Assembly: GCA_905201505.1 (NCBI GenBank)
Contig: CAJKOJ010000013.1
Location: forward strand, 1-39,529
DNA from: an uncultured Eubacteriales bacterium
Lineage (GTDB): Bacteria; Bacillota; Clostridia; Lachnospirales; CAG-274
Reading direction: 5' to 3'
DNA length: 39,529 bases
A program made the translations under genes and the position numbers. The notes beneath the pieces were generated by a model, which was given only the letters and a program-made list of their open reading frames with translations, ran no database searches and had not been told where the DNA came from. Of this stretch, positions 24,392 to 32,600 are shown piece by piece (position 1 is the first letter of the stretch; the number at the start of each line of letters is the position of its first letter).

Positions 24392-25774
24392 ATGAGAAAT
24401 TTAAAAACCTATGTAAGGGAGTTTTCTGGTGACACTGAAACACCTATTACTATTTTTTACAAGTATGTAGGTGATGAAAAGGGATTTTTGCTGGAAAGCA
24501 GAGGAGAGGGCAAAACAAACTTCTCTATAATGGGCAAAAGACCTATGGCTGTGTTAAAAGGAAATGATGAGCTTGAAATAATGGAAAATGGCTTAGTAAA
24601 ATATGTAAAGGGCAGAATCCTTGAAGGTGTCAAAGATTATATTAAAAGTATTAATATAACTGATGAAAATAACCTACCTTTTACAGGGGGTGCTGTTGGT
24701 GTCGTTGGATATGATATCATAAGGCAGTATGAAAAAATACCGGATGAAAATAAAGAAGTTGTGAATACACCTGTTGTGCACCTTATGGTGTTTGATGAAT
24801 TCATAATATATGACCACTTACATGACAGGATAAAGCTTGTTGTACTTTCAGAATGCAGAGATAAGGCAAATAAAATTCTTGACAGAATGGAAAGGGAAGT
24901 GAAGTCTTCCGTGCCGTCTGAACATTATGCAGTAAAAGAGCCATCACAAATTAAGTTTATATCAAATATGACTAAAGAGAAATACGAAAATATAGTTAAA
25001 AAGGCCAAAAAATATATATATGACGGAGATATTTTTCAAGTAGTTCTTTCTCAGAGGCTTACAGCTGAAACAGAGGATAGACCTATTGACTTATACAGAA
25101 GATTAAGAGCTATAAATCCTTCACCGTATTTGTTCTTCTTTAATTTTGGTGAATATTTTGTTGCAGGCTCCTCCCCTGAAATGCTTGTAGAAGTAAAGGG
25201 TAATACTGTAAGAACCTGTCCTATTGCAGGCACAAGAAAAAGGGGTAAAAATCCTAAGGAGGATATAGAAATTGCAGCAGGACTTTTAGAGGATCCAAAA
25301 GAAAAGGCAGAACATACAATGCTTGTTGACCTTGCAAGAAATGATATGGGGCGTACAGCTGAAATAGGAAGTGTCAAAATAAAGGAATTTATGCAGGTGC
25401 ACTACTATTCGCACGTTATGCATCTTGTTTCACTTGTTGAGGGTACTAAGAAAAGTAATGTTGACAGTTTTGATATACTTTCAGCTTTTCTTCCTGCCGG
25501 TACACTTTCAGGTGCTCCTAAAATAAGAGCTATGGAAATAATTGAGGAGCTTGAGGAAGAAAAAAGAGGTCTGTATGGAGGTGCCGTAGGTTATTTTGAC
25601 TTTAATGGAAATATGGATACCTGTATTGCCATAAGAACGATGATAATTAAAGACGGAAAGGTGTATATGCAGGCAGGTGCAGGAATTGTGGCAGACAGTA
25701 TTCCTGAAATGGAGTATGAGGAAAGTCACAATAAGGTGAGAGCTTTGGTTAAGACAATAGGAGGGGAAGTATAA
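24392..25774 (+). CDS. trpE: Anthranilate synthase component I
   Basis: Converts chorismate plus ammonia to anthranilate, with TrpG supplying ammonia; 460 residues. The chorismate-binding domain carries DGDIFQVVLSQR, NPSPYLFFFNFG, GSSPEMLV, CPIAGTRKRG, HTMLVDLARNDMGR and AGTLSGAPKIRAMEIIEELE. The C-terminal QAGAGIVADSIPEMEYEES is also conserved. ATG 24392 sits 7 nt after GGAGG. Its stop overlaps the trpG start by one base (TAATG), so the two subunits are translationally coupled. First gene of the T-box-controlled operon. Confidence 0.96.
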   Translation: MRNLKTYVREFSGDTETPITIFYKYVGDEKGFLLESRGEGKTNFSIMGKRPMAVLKGNDELEIMENGLVKYVKGRILEGVKDYIKSINITDENNLPFTGGAVGVVGYDIIRQYEKIPDENKEVVNTPVVHLMVFDEFIIYDHLHDRIKLVVLSECRDKANKILDRMEREVKSSVPSEHYAVKEPSQIKFISNMTKEKYENIVKKAKKYIYDGDIFQVVLSQRLTAETEDRPIDLYRRLRAINPSPYLFFFNFGEYFVAGSSPEMLVEVKGNTVRTCPIAGTRKRGKNPKEDIEIAAGLLEDPKEKAEHTMLVDLARNDMGRTAEIGSVKIKEFMQVHYYSHVMHLVSLVEGTKKSNVDSFDILSAFLPAGTLSGAPKIRAMEIIEELEEEKRGLYGGAVGYFDFNGNMDTCIAIRTMIIKDGKVYMQAGAGIVADSIPEMEYEESHNKVRALVKTIGGEV

Positions 25775-26340
25775 TGATAGTTCTGGTTGATAATTATGAC
25801 AGTTTTACGTTTAACTTGTATCAGTACATGGGAGAGTTTGACAAAGATATAAGAGTATACAGAAATGATGAAATAACAGGAAATGAAATACTTAGTTTAA
25901 AGCCTGACAGAGTAGTTATATCCCCGGGACCTAAAACACCTGAAGAGGCAGGCAACTGTATAGAAATAATAAAGACTGTCGGAGGAAAAATTCCTCTTTT
26001 GGGAGTATGTCTTGGTCATCAGTCGATTGCGGTTGCTTATGGTGCTGTGGTTACAAATGCAAAGGAAATTTGTCACGGAAAATATTCCTTTATGAAGCAC
26101 AACGGAAAAGGAATTTTTAAAGGCTGTCCGCAGCCTATGCAGGCTGCAAGATACCATTCACTTTCAGTAAAGGCTGAATCTTTGCCTGACTGTCTGGAAG
26201 TAACAGCTATGGCTGATGGTGAAATAATGGCGATTAAGCACAGGGAATATGATGTTGTGGGTTTGCAGTTTCATCCTGAGAGTATAAATACTCCAAAAGG
26301 AATGAAGCTGATAGAAAACTTTATAGAAGGAAATTTATAA
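25774..26340 (+). CDS. trpG: Anthranilate synthase component II (glutamine amidotransferase)
   Basis: Class I glutamine amidotransferase, 188 residues, delivering ammonia to TrpE. The catalytic Cys is in LLGVCLGHQSIAVAYGA, the His/Glu pair in LQFHPESINT, and the N-terminus reads VDNYDSFTFNLYQYMG. It is a stand-alone amidotransferase with no fused phosphoribosyltransferase, so it does not supply TrpD. The start overlaps the trpE stop, and trpC begins 12 nt after its own stop. The same protein could also serve para-aminobenzoate synthesis, as in other Firmicutes. Confidence 0.94.
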   Translation: MIVLVDNYDSFTFNLYQYMGEFDKDIRVYRNDEITGNEILSLKPDRVVISPGPKTPEEAGNCIEIIKTVGGKIPLLGVCLGHQSIAVAYGAVVTNAKEICHGKYSFMKHNGKGIFKGCPQPMQAARYHSLSVKAESLPDCLEVTAMADGEIMAIKHREYDVVGLQFHPESINTPKGMKLIENFIEGNL

Positions 26341-26352
26341 GGGGGTGCAGTT

Positions 26353-27129
26353 ATGATACTTGATAATATAGTTGAGGTTAAAAAAAATTATTTGGTAAAC
26401 AGTAATTATACTTTTGATACAAAAAGACTCTATGGTGCAATGGAAAAGCCTGTGGCAGATTTTAGAAAGGCTATGGCTAAACCCGGATTATCAATAATAG
26501 GTGAGGTAAAAAAAGCATCTCCTTCAAGAGGACTTATAAGACCTGATTTTGAGCCTGTGGAAATAGCTAGAGAATATGAAGGGGCTGTTGACGCTATATC
26601 AGTTCTTACAGAGGAAAAATTCTTTATGGGAAGTCCTGAATATTTAAAGGCTATACACAATGAAGTAAGTCTTCCCCTTTTGAGAAAGGATTTTGTAATA
26701 AGTCCGTTGCAAATATTTGAAGCAAGAGAAATGGGAGCATCGACTGTATTGCTTATTGCGGCAATACTTAAAAGCAAGAGAGTTTTAAGGGAATATATAA
26801 ATATAGCAAGAGGTGTTGGTTTTGAGCCGTTAGTTGAAACGCACAATCAGGAAGAGATATATCTTGCTTTGGAGGCCGGTGCTGATATTATAGGAATTAA
26901 CAACAGAAATTTAAAGGATTTCAGCGAAGATATTTATACTACTGTAAGGTTAAGAGAACATATACCTGATGATAAAATTGTGCTCAGTGAAAGTTCCATA
27001 CACACAACTGATGATATAAAGGTGCTGAAACAAGCAAATATTAACGGAATATTGGTGGGTGAAAGCTTTATGAGATGTGATGATATTAAGACTAAAGCAA
27101 TGGAGTTTAAAATGGCTTATGAAAATTAA
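26353..27129 (+). CDS. trpC: Indole-3-glycerol phosphate synthase
   Basis: Ring-closing step of tryptophan synthesis, a 258-residue TIM barrel. Visible signatures are IIGEVKKASPSRGLIR (catalytic Lys), VLTEEKFFMGSPEYL, LLRKDFVISPLQI, GINNRNLKDF and LSESSIHTTDDI. It follows trpG directly, where trpD would be expected. The trpF start lies inside its last codons (11-nt overlap), so TrpF synthesis is probably coupled to TrpC. The GGGGGTG ribosome binding site spans the trpG stop. Confidence 0.95.
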   Translation: MILDNIVEVKKNYLVNSNYTFDTKRLYGAMEKPVADFRKAMAKPGLSIIGEVKKASPSRGLIRPDFEPVEIAREYEGAVDAISVLTEEKFFMGSPEYLKAIHNEVSLPLLRKDFVISPLQIFEAREMGASTVLLIAAILKSKRVLREYINIARGVGFEPLVETHNQEEIYLALEAGADIIGINNRNLKDFSEDIYTTVRLREHIPDDKIVLSESSIHTTDDIKVLKQANINGILVGESFMRCDDIKTKAMEFKMAYEN

Positions 27130-27727
27130 AATATGTGGGCTCAGAAGAGCGGAAGACGCTTTAATGATTAATGAATTTGAGGAGATAAAATATGCAGGTC
27201 TTGTGTTTGCAAAAAGCAAAAGACAAATAAGTGTTGACGAGGCTGTTAAAATAAAAAGAAATTTAAGATCTGATATAAAAGTGGTTGGTGTATTTGCAGA
27301 CCAGGATATTAATGAAGTATCAGATATTATAAAAAAAACAGGTGTTGATATTTGCCAGCTGCACTCTGATGAGGATAATGACTTTTGCAGTAATATTGAA
27401 ATACCAGTGTGGAAATCAATTGCTGTGAAAAATGAAGACAGTATAAAAAAGGCTTTGGAATATAAAAATGCTGTAGGATTTGTTCTTGATGCTTACAGTG
27501 ACAGGGAAAGAGGAGGTATAGGAAAAATATTTGACTGGGAAACAGCAAAGGATTTCAGTAAAAATTACTTTACAATACTTGCAGGAGGAATAAGTGCTAA
27601 AAATATTATTGGGGCTTATGATACTGTAAAACCTGATGTTGTGGATTTAAGCTCATCTGTTGAGGAAAATGGATTTAAAAGCAGGGAGAAAATAAGGGAA
27701 TTAATTTATACAGTAAGAAAGGGTTGA
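27119..27727 (+). CDS. trpF: Phosphoribosylanthranilate isomerase
   Basis: Isomerises phosphoribosylanthranilate to its ribulose form, 202 residues. The N-terminus KIKICGLRRAEDA contains the catalytic Cys, QLHSDED is a conserved barrel segment, and LDAYSDRERGGIGKIFDW holds the catalytic Asp. LAGGISAKN and DLSSSVEENGFKS bind phosphate. The start is ATG 27119, overlapping trpC by 11 nt; the longer upstream frame runs inside trpC and lacks family similarity. It needs TrpD's product as substrate, though trpD is absent from this operon. Confidence 0.93.
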   Translation: MKIKICGLRRAEDALMINEFEEIKYAGLVFAKSKRQISVDEAVKIKRNLRSDIKVVGVFADQDINEVSDIIKKTGVDICQLHSDEDNDFCSNIEIPVWKSIAVKNEDSIKKALEYKNAVGFVLDAYSDRERGGIGKIFDWETAKDFSKNYFTILAGGISAKNIIGAYDTVKPDVVDLSSSVEENGFKSREKIRELIYTVRKG

Positions 27728-27732
27728 ATAAA

Positions 27733-28917
27733 ATGGAATTAAAAAAGGATTTTGGAGAGTATGGCGGTCAGTTTGTGCCTGAGACATTAATGAATGTATT
27801 AAAGGTACTTGAAAGAGAATACAGGGATTATTGTTTTACAGAAGAATTTAAAAATGAATATATGTATTATATGAAACAGTATATCGGAAGACCTTCTGTG
27901 CTTTATTATGCTGAAAGGCTGACAAAGGAATTAGGCGGTGCTAAAATTTATTTAAAGAGAGAAGATTTGAATCATACTGGTGCACACAAAATAAATAATG
28001 CCATGGGTCAGGCTCTTCTTGCTAAAAAAATGGGAAAGACAAAGGTCATTGCTGAAACAGGAGCAGGCCAGCATGGGGTTGCAACAGCTACAGTTGCAGC
28101 ATTATTTGGAATGGAATGTGAAGTATATATGGGTATTGAAGATATTGAAAGACAAAAACTCAATGTCTTCAGAATGGAACTTTTAGGTGCAAAAGTTGTG
28201 CCTGTGTCAAGCGGAACAGGTACTCTGAAAGACGCAACAAATGAAGCTATAAGAACATGGGTTGCAAGAGCAGAAGATACATTTTATATTATAGGTTCTG
28301 CAGTTGGTCCTCATCCATATCCTACTATGGTAAGAGAATTTCAGAAAATAATAGGGGAGGAAACCAAGAGACAAATTATTGAAGCGGAGGGAAGACTTCC
28401 TGACAGAATTTATGCCTGCGTCGGAGGCGGTTCTAATTCTATTGGTATGTTTTATCCTTTTGTGGAGGACAATGATGTTGAACTTGTAGGTGTTGAGGCA
28501 GCCGGTCATGGCGTATCAACAGGCGAGCATGCGGCTGCTTTTTCTCCCGAATCAAGAGTTGGCGTTCTGCATGGTATGAAAACCTATCTTTTACAAGACG
28601 ATGACGGACTTGTAAAGCCTGTTTATTCTATAAGTGCAGGTCTTGATTACCCTGGGGTAGGACCTGAACACGCATATTTGCATGATATTGGCAGAGTTAA
28701 GTATACATCTGTAACTGATGATGAGGCTATTGAAGCCTTTAAATCCCTTTGCAGACTGGAAGGTATAATGCCTGCCATTGAAAGCTCTCATGCTATTGCA
28801 CAGGCAATAAAAGAGGCACCTGAAATGGATAAGGACAAAATAATTGTAGTGAACTTATCAGGACGCGGAGACAAGGACGTGCATACAGTTGCAAAATATC
28901 TTGGAAAGGAGATTTGA
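27733..28917 (+). CDS. trpB: Tryptophan synthase beta chain
   Basis: PLP enzyme joining indole and serine, 394 residues. FGEYGGQFVPETLM begins the protein, HTGAHKINNAMGQALLA carries the PLP lysine, AETGAGQHGVATATVAALFG and the phosphate-binding ACVGGGSNSIGMF loop follow, and the C-terminal LSGRGDKDV is conserved. This is the standard TrpB1 type that pairs with TrpA. ATG 27733 follows AAAGGG by 9 nt and lies 5 nt past the trpF stop. Confidence 0.97.
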   Translation: MELKKDFGEYGGQFVPETLMNVLKVLEREYRDYCFTEEFKNEYMYYMKQYIGRPSVLYYAERLTKELGGAKIYLKREDLNHTGAHKINNAMGQALLAKKMGKTKVIAETGAGQHGVATATVAALFGMECEVYMGIEDIERQKLNVFRMELLGAKVVPVSSGTGTLKDATNEAIRTWVARAEDTFYIIGSAVGPHPYPTMVREFQKIIGEETKRQIIEAEGRLPDRIYACVGGGSNSIGMFYPFVEDNDVELVGVEAAGHGVSTGEHAAAFSPESRVGVLHGMKTYLLQDDDGLVKPVYSISAGLDYPGVGPEHAYLHDIGRVKYTSVTDDEAIEAFKSLCRLEGIMPAIESSHAIAQAIKEAPEMDKDKIIVVNLSGRGDKDVHTVAKYLGKEI

Positions 28918-28921
28918 TAAA

Positions 28922-29692
28922 ATGAACAGAATAGATAAAAAATTTGAGGCTTTAAAAAAACAGGGCAAAAAAGCTCTTATACCATATATTTGTTCAGGTG
29001 ACCCATCGGCTGAAATAACAGAGCAGATTGTTTATTCTCTTGAAGAGGCAGGAGCAGACATTATAGAATTGGGTATACCTTTCTCTGATCCTCTTGCTGA
29101 CGGACCGGTAATACAAGCTGCAGGGTTAAGAGCCTTTGCATCAGGTTACAGGCTTACTGATACATTTAAAATAATTGAAAATGTAAGGAAAAGAAGTGAA
29201 ATACCTTTGGTAATAATGGTTTATTACAGTTCTATAATTGGATTTGGCAGGGAAAAATTTATTGAAAACTGTGTCAGAGCTGATGTTGACGGACTTATTA
29301 TTCCTGATTTGCCTTTTGAGGAATACGACGAATTTAAGCCTCTTGTTGACAAAACAGACGTTTATATGATTCCTCTTGTAGGGCTTACATCAGGTGAAAG
29401 AATACCTATGCTTGTTAAGGAGGCAAAAGGTTTTGTATACTGTGTTTCTTCAATGGGTGTTACAGGTGAGAGAAAAGAATTTGATACAAGAGTGGAGAGT
29501 TTTGTAAGAGAAGTGAAAAAGTATACTGATACACCTGCCTGCATTGGCTTTGGAATATCAAGCAAAGAGGACATTAAAAGGTTTGAGGATTACGCAGACG
29601 GTTGTATTGTAGGCTCTGCAATAGTAAGGAAAATTTTTGAAAGCGGATGCGACCTTGAGGAGGTTAAGAAGTTTGTTAAAGGGTTAATGTAA
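28922..29692 (+). CDS. trpA: Tryptophan synthase alpha chain
   Basis: Cleaves indole-glycerol phosphate to indole for TrpB, a 256-residue TIM barrel. Catalytic Glu and Asp lie in DIIELGIPFSDPLADGPVIQ and GLIIPDLPFEEYDEF. GFGISSKEDI and GCIVGSAIVRKI form the phosphate site. ATG 28922 is preceded by AAAGGAG and lies 4 nt after the trpB stop. It is the last gene of the operon. I see no convincing terminator in 29693-29771, so read-through into the next gene is possible. Confidence 0.96.
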   Translation: MNRIDKKFEALKKQGKKALIPYICSGDPSAEITEQIVYSLEEAGADIIELGIPFSDPLADGPVIQAAGLRAFASGYRLTDTFKIIENVRKRSEIPLVIMVYYSSIIGFGREKFIENCVRADVDGLIIPDLPFEEYDEFKPLVDKTDVYMIPLVGLTSGERIPMLVKEAKGFVYCVSSMGVTGERKEFDTRVESFVREVKKYTDTPACIGFGISSKEDIKRFEDYADGCIVGSAIVRKIFESGCDLEEVKKFVKGLM

Positions 29693-29771
29693 AAAAGCTT
29701 AAAACTTCCGTTTAAATGTTCAGAATTTTTATAGAGCAGTTTGTTTTTTGAGATATGGTGGCGTTGGTAAT

Positions 29772-30381
29772 ATGATTTTATTAACTTCAAATGGTTTATC
29801 CAGCAAGAACATTATAGATCATCTGAAAAAATATATAAATAATGATACAAGAAAAGCTGTAATTGTTACTACTGCTTCCTCAGAGTATAAGGAAAAGGAC
29901 TGGCATATTCCAAGGTTAGTAATGGAGCTTGGGTCGTTAGGTTTAAGCGTCGAGTTTTTTGATTTTGATACTAAGAATCCAGAGGAACTTTTGAAATATG
30001 ATGTTATTGAAATTAATGGAGGCAATCCTTTTTATCTTCTTAATGCTATAAGAAATTCAAAGGGTGAACAGATACTTGCAGAAGCAGCCAGATCAAAGAT
30101 ATTAATTGGAATTAGTGCGAGTTCTGTCATTTTACAAAAAAAATATTGAACTTGTAAATAAATACAGTTCTGAATTAAACAGAGATGTATGTTTGTCTGA
30201 TTTAAGGGGGTTAGGGCTTATAGATATTGAGATACTGCCTCACTATCATAAATATATTAATAAATTTGAACAGTTTGAAGAAAAAGCTGCTGAGTATGAA
30301 AGAGATAATAACTGTAAAATAATAAGGATTGATGACGGACAGGGTATATTTGTATATAAAGATAGTTATAAGTTACTTTAG
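29772..30381 (+). pseudogene. Frameshifted S51 (dipeptidase E-like) peptidase
   Basis: A serine peptidase of the PepE/cyanophycinase-like S51 family, split by one base. The first part (to 30149) reads VIEINGGNPFYLLNAI and IGISASSVILQKKY, carrying the nucleophile Ser region, and then stops. The second part continues in another frame as ELVNKYSSELNRDVCLSDLRGLGLIDIEILPHYHKY, with the expected C-terminal His region. The break coincides with eight A residues (30136-30143); removing one A restores a ~202-residue protein. It could be a recent pseudogene, a sequencing error, or slippage during transcription. GGTGG is a modest RBS for ATG 29772. Confidence 0.8.
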
Positions 30382-30406
30382 AATAAAATAACTGATTATA
30401 ATAAAA

Positions 30407-30461
30407 GCAGCCAATGTAATTGAAATGTATTAAAACATTTTATTTACATTGGCTGTTTTTT
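30407..30461. terminator. Terminator between convergent S51 and azlD genes
   Basis: CAGCCAATGTAA (30408-30419) pairs perfectly with TTACATTGGCTG (30444-30455), enclosing a smaller AAATG/CATTT stem, followed by TTTTTTG. Confidence 0.75.
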
Positions 30462-30462
30462 G

Positions 30463-30789
30463 TTAAAATATGAACTGAACAAGCAGCATATACAGGATTG
30501 TGCCTCCGGCTATTGATATAAGCATTTGTCTTTTCCAAAGGTGAAGTAAAACTACAAACATAATTGAAATTGCCTCGGGGATTCCGCGGTTTCCTGTAAA
30601 AATGCTTACGTTTTTTAAGCAGTAAATGATAAGAAGTCCGAATACGGCAGAGGGCAGAACTTTACCTAAATACTGTATGTATTTTGGTGTAGGCTTGTCG
30701 GCAGGGAAAATAATAAAGGGCAGAAAGCGTGTAATCATTGTGCCGAGAACTACCATAGCAATTGTAATAATTTGTTGTGTAAATGTCAT
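30463..30789 (-). CDS. azlD: Branched-chain amino acid exporter small subunit AzlD
   Basis: A 108-residue membrane protein with about four hydrophobic helices and family features such as MVVLGTMITRFLPFIIFP and YLGKVLPSAVFGLLIIYCL. AzlD works with AzlC to export branched-chain amino acids or related compounds. Its ATG overlaps the stop of azlC by one base (TAATG), so the two are translationally coupled. It ends just before the terminator shared with the convergent S51 gene. Confidence 0.92.
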   Translation of the reverse strand: MTFTQQIITIAMVVLGTMITRFLPFIIFPADKPTPKYIQYLGKVLPSAVFGLLIIYCLKNVSIFTGNRGIPEAISIMFVVLLHLWKRQMLISIAGGTILYMLLVQFIF

Positions 30790-31496
30790 TATATTCCCTC
30801 CTTTTCAAAAGGATTTCTCAGAAATGTTAAGATCCCCAATATTGCAAGCATTGACGGTATAATAAAGTTATCTGCACCAAATATTATAAGACAGATAAGT
30901 GACACACCAAGACCGATAAGAGAACTGTAGTGTTTTTTTTCTTTCAGCCATTGTTCCATAAATATGACTACAAACATTGCTGTCATGACAAAGTCAAGTC
31001 CTTTTGTGTTAAATTCTATAAGTGAACCGCATATACCGCCTAATGTTGCACCAAATACCCAATAAAAGTGATTGAGAAGTGTTACAAAAAACATAAACCA
31101 GCCTTTATCAACGTCCTTAGGTATATCGGAGGTATAATTAATTGAAAAACTTTCATCACACATACCAAATATAAGATACAGCTTTTTTAAACCTGTACCG
31201 CTGTATTTATCAAGCATTGAAATGCCATAAAATAAATGCCTTGCATTTATCATAAGCGTCATTGCTAATGCTTGAATCGGGTTAAAAGCACCTAATAGCA
31301 TATTGACTGTTACAAATTCTATAGAACCTGCAAATATTGTAAGGCTCATAAGCATAGGATATAAAAAGCTGAAGCCTGACACATTCATATATATTCCATA
31401 GGTCAGTCCTAAAAACCAAAATCCTGCAAATATTGGTATGGTATGAGGAAAGGCTGCCTTAAATGATTTTTTTAATTTTTGTGATTTTGTTTGCAT
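30789..31496 (-). CDS. azlC: Branched-chain amino acid exporter large subunit AzlC
   Basis: A 235-residue integral membrane protein with several helices. The family pattern is clear in SLTIFAGSIEFVTVNMLLG, LMINARHLFYGISML and CDESFSIN. It forms the exporter with AzlD, whose gene overlaps its stop. AAAGGAT serves as RBS 6 nt before the start. No specific regulator gene such as azlB is adjacent. Its upstream neighbour is a decayed NUDIX gene on the same strand. Confidence 0.93.
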   Translation of the reverse strand: MQTKSQKLKKSFKAAFPHTIPIFAGFWFLGLTYGIYMNVSGFSFLYPMLMSLTIFAGSIEFVTVNMLLGAFNPIQALAMTLMINARHLFYGISMLDKYSGTGLKKLYLIFGMCDESFSINYTSDIPKDVDKGWFMFFVTLLNHFYWVFGATLGGICGSLIEFNTKGLDFVMTAMFVVIFMEQWLKEKKHYSSLIGLGVSLICLIIFGADNFIIPSMLAILGILTFLRNPFEKEGI

Positions 31497-31641
31497 AGCA
31501 GATATCCTTTCTATATATTTTAAAATGTAGATATATATTGTTATGGGGAATTGTCATTGACGGAGTACAAATGTTAAATTTATTACAGGAAAGTTTCCGT
31601 ATTTGTTTTCTGAGGTATACTTACTTCAAAAACATTTGTTA

Positions 31642-32124
31642 CTAGTATTGTTTGCTAATAAAGTTCTGAATGTCATTAGTTGGATTTCTTAAAAGTTCTG
31701 CTGTAATAGTTGGATATATTTCAATATTGTTTATTTACTCAATAGAAATCCAGTGAAATTCAATTTCAAAGTTTCGTCCACAGAGCGGTTTCAGTGCCAT
31801 AAACATACCATCTTTTGGGGTATATACATCTTCAATTTTTACTGTATAATATAAACAAATCTGATGGCAGGACTTTCCCACATAAAAAGAAAATTTCGCC
31901 AACCCATTTTAAATTTCCTACTGAAATATCAGCACCGATTTCTTTCTTAAATTCACGTACAAGGATTTCTTCGTTTGTTTCTCCAATGCGGCATGACCTC
32001 CGGGGAAAGCATAACCATTGTAATTTGTCAGCTTTTGAAGGAGGATTTTGTTGTTCTGTATACAAATTCTTGCTATACGGTATGAAAACACGTAATTTTC
32101 AGTTTTAAATAATATATCAGACAT
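31642..32124 (-). pseudogene. Decayed NUDIX (MutT-like) hydrolase
   Basis: Reading down the minus strand, ATG 32124 begins FKTENYVFSYRIARICIQNN and reaches YNGYAFPGGHA. The frame then shifts near 31990 to IGETNEEILVREFKKEIGADI and KWVGEIFFLCGK. A second shift near 31848 leads to VKIEDVYTPKDGMFMALK and FEIEFHWISIE, followed by a TAA (31737-31735). In the same frame it continues NNIEIYPTITAELLRNP to TAG 31644-31642. Assembled length is ~160 residues, normal for the family. Two frameshifts plus a stop make it a pseudogene. The flanks 31497-31641 and 32125-32313 show nothing else. Confidence 0.85.
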
Positions 32125-32313
32125 AATGCTTCCTCATTATAAGAATATAACTAAGTTGTTATTTATCCGATGACATACAATTAAAAAACATTATAACACT
32201 AAATAGAATGAGGTGCAAGAAAAAATCTTGTTTGGTGCTGATAATACGATGTTGAATTGTATCAAATTATTTATACTTTAACTATGTAAAAACATATAAA
32301 GGTGAATTTAATA

Positions 32314-32342
32314 TTGCAATCTTGATTTTTATGTGATATAAT
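32314..32342 (+). promoter_or_regulatory. Strong promoter of scfA
   Basis: TTGCAA (32314-32319), 17-bp spacer, TATAAT (32337-32342), with an extended -10 TGA immediately before it. The start is near 32349, 28 nt before scfA. Confidence 0.8.
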
Positions 32343-32376
32343 GTCACTAAGTTATTTTATGAAGGAGGATAAAACA

Positions 32377-32517
32377 ATGAAGCATATTAAGACTTTAAAC
32401 ACAAAGTTACTCCAGAATACTGTTGCTAAGGGTGGCTGCGGTGAATGTCAGACTTCTTGCCAGTCAGCTTGCAAGACTTCTTGTACAGTAGCTAATCAGG
32501 CTTGTGAGAACAGATAA
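32377..32517 (+). CDS. scfA: SCIFF peptide precursor (six Cys in forty-five)
   Basis: A 46-residue peptide. It has a leader-like N-terminus (MKHIKTLNTKLLQNTVAKGG) and a core with six cysteines at positions 21, 24, 28, 32, 36 and 43, separated by Gly, Ser and Thr residues. This matches the SCIFF family, near-universal in Clostridia. Its maturase is known in other species to forge a Cys-to-Thr thioether, making a sactipeptide-like ring. The product's biological role is unresolved. The RBS is AAGGAGG. It is followed by a 14-bp hairpin and then its maturase gene scfB. It is too short for ordinary ORF cut-offs. Confidence 0.95.
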   Translation: MKHIKTLNTKLLQNTVAKGGCGECQTSCQSACKTSCTVANQACENR

Positions 32518-32529
32518 TATTAAATTTTT

Positions 32530-32564
32530 ATTAAGCTAAGCAATACTTGCTTAGCTTAATTTTT
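32530..32564 (+). terminator. Partial terminator between scfA and scfB
   Basis: ATTAAGCTAAGCAA (32530-32543) pairs perfectly with TTGCTTAGCTTAAT (32547-32560) around TAC, then TTTT. The short T-run suggests leaky termination, giving more peptide than enzyme message. Confidence 0.75.
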
Positions 32565-32600
32565 GTGTGTTCTTAGATAGTTTAATGAAAGGTGAATGTT

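Noticed and set aside
26341..26352. A trpD gene or TrpGD fusion between trpG and trpC
   Set aside because: Only 12 nt separate the genes, and the trpG product ends at the normal amidotransferase length of 188 residues.
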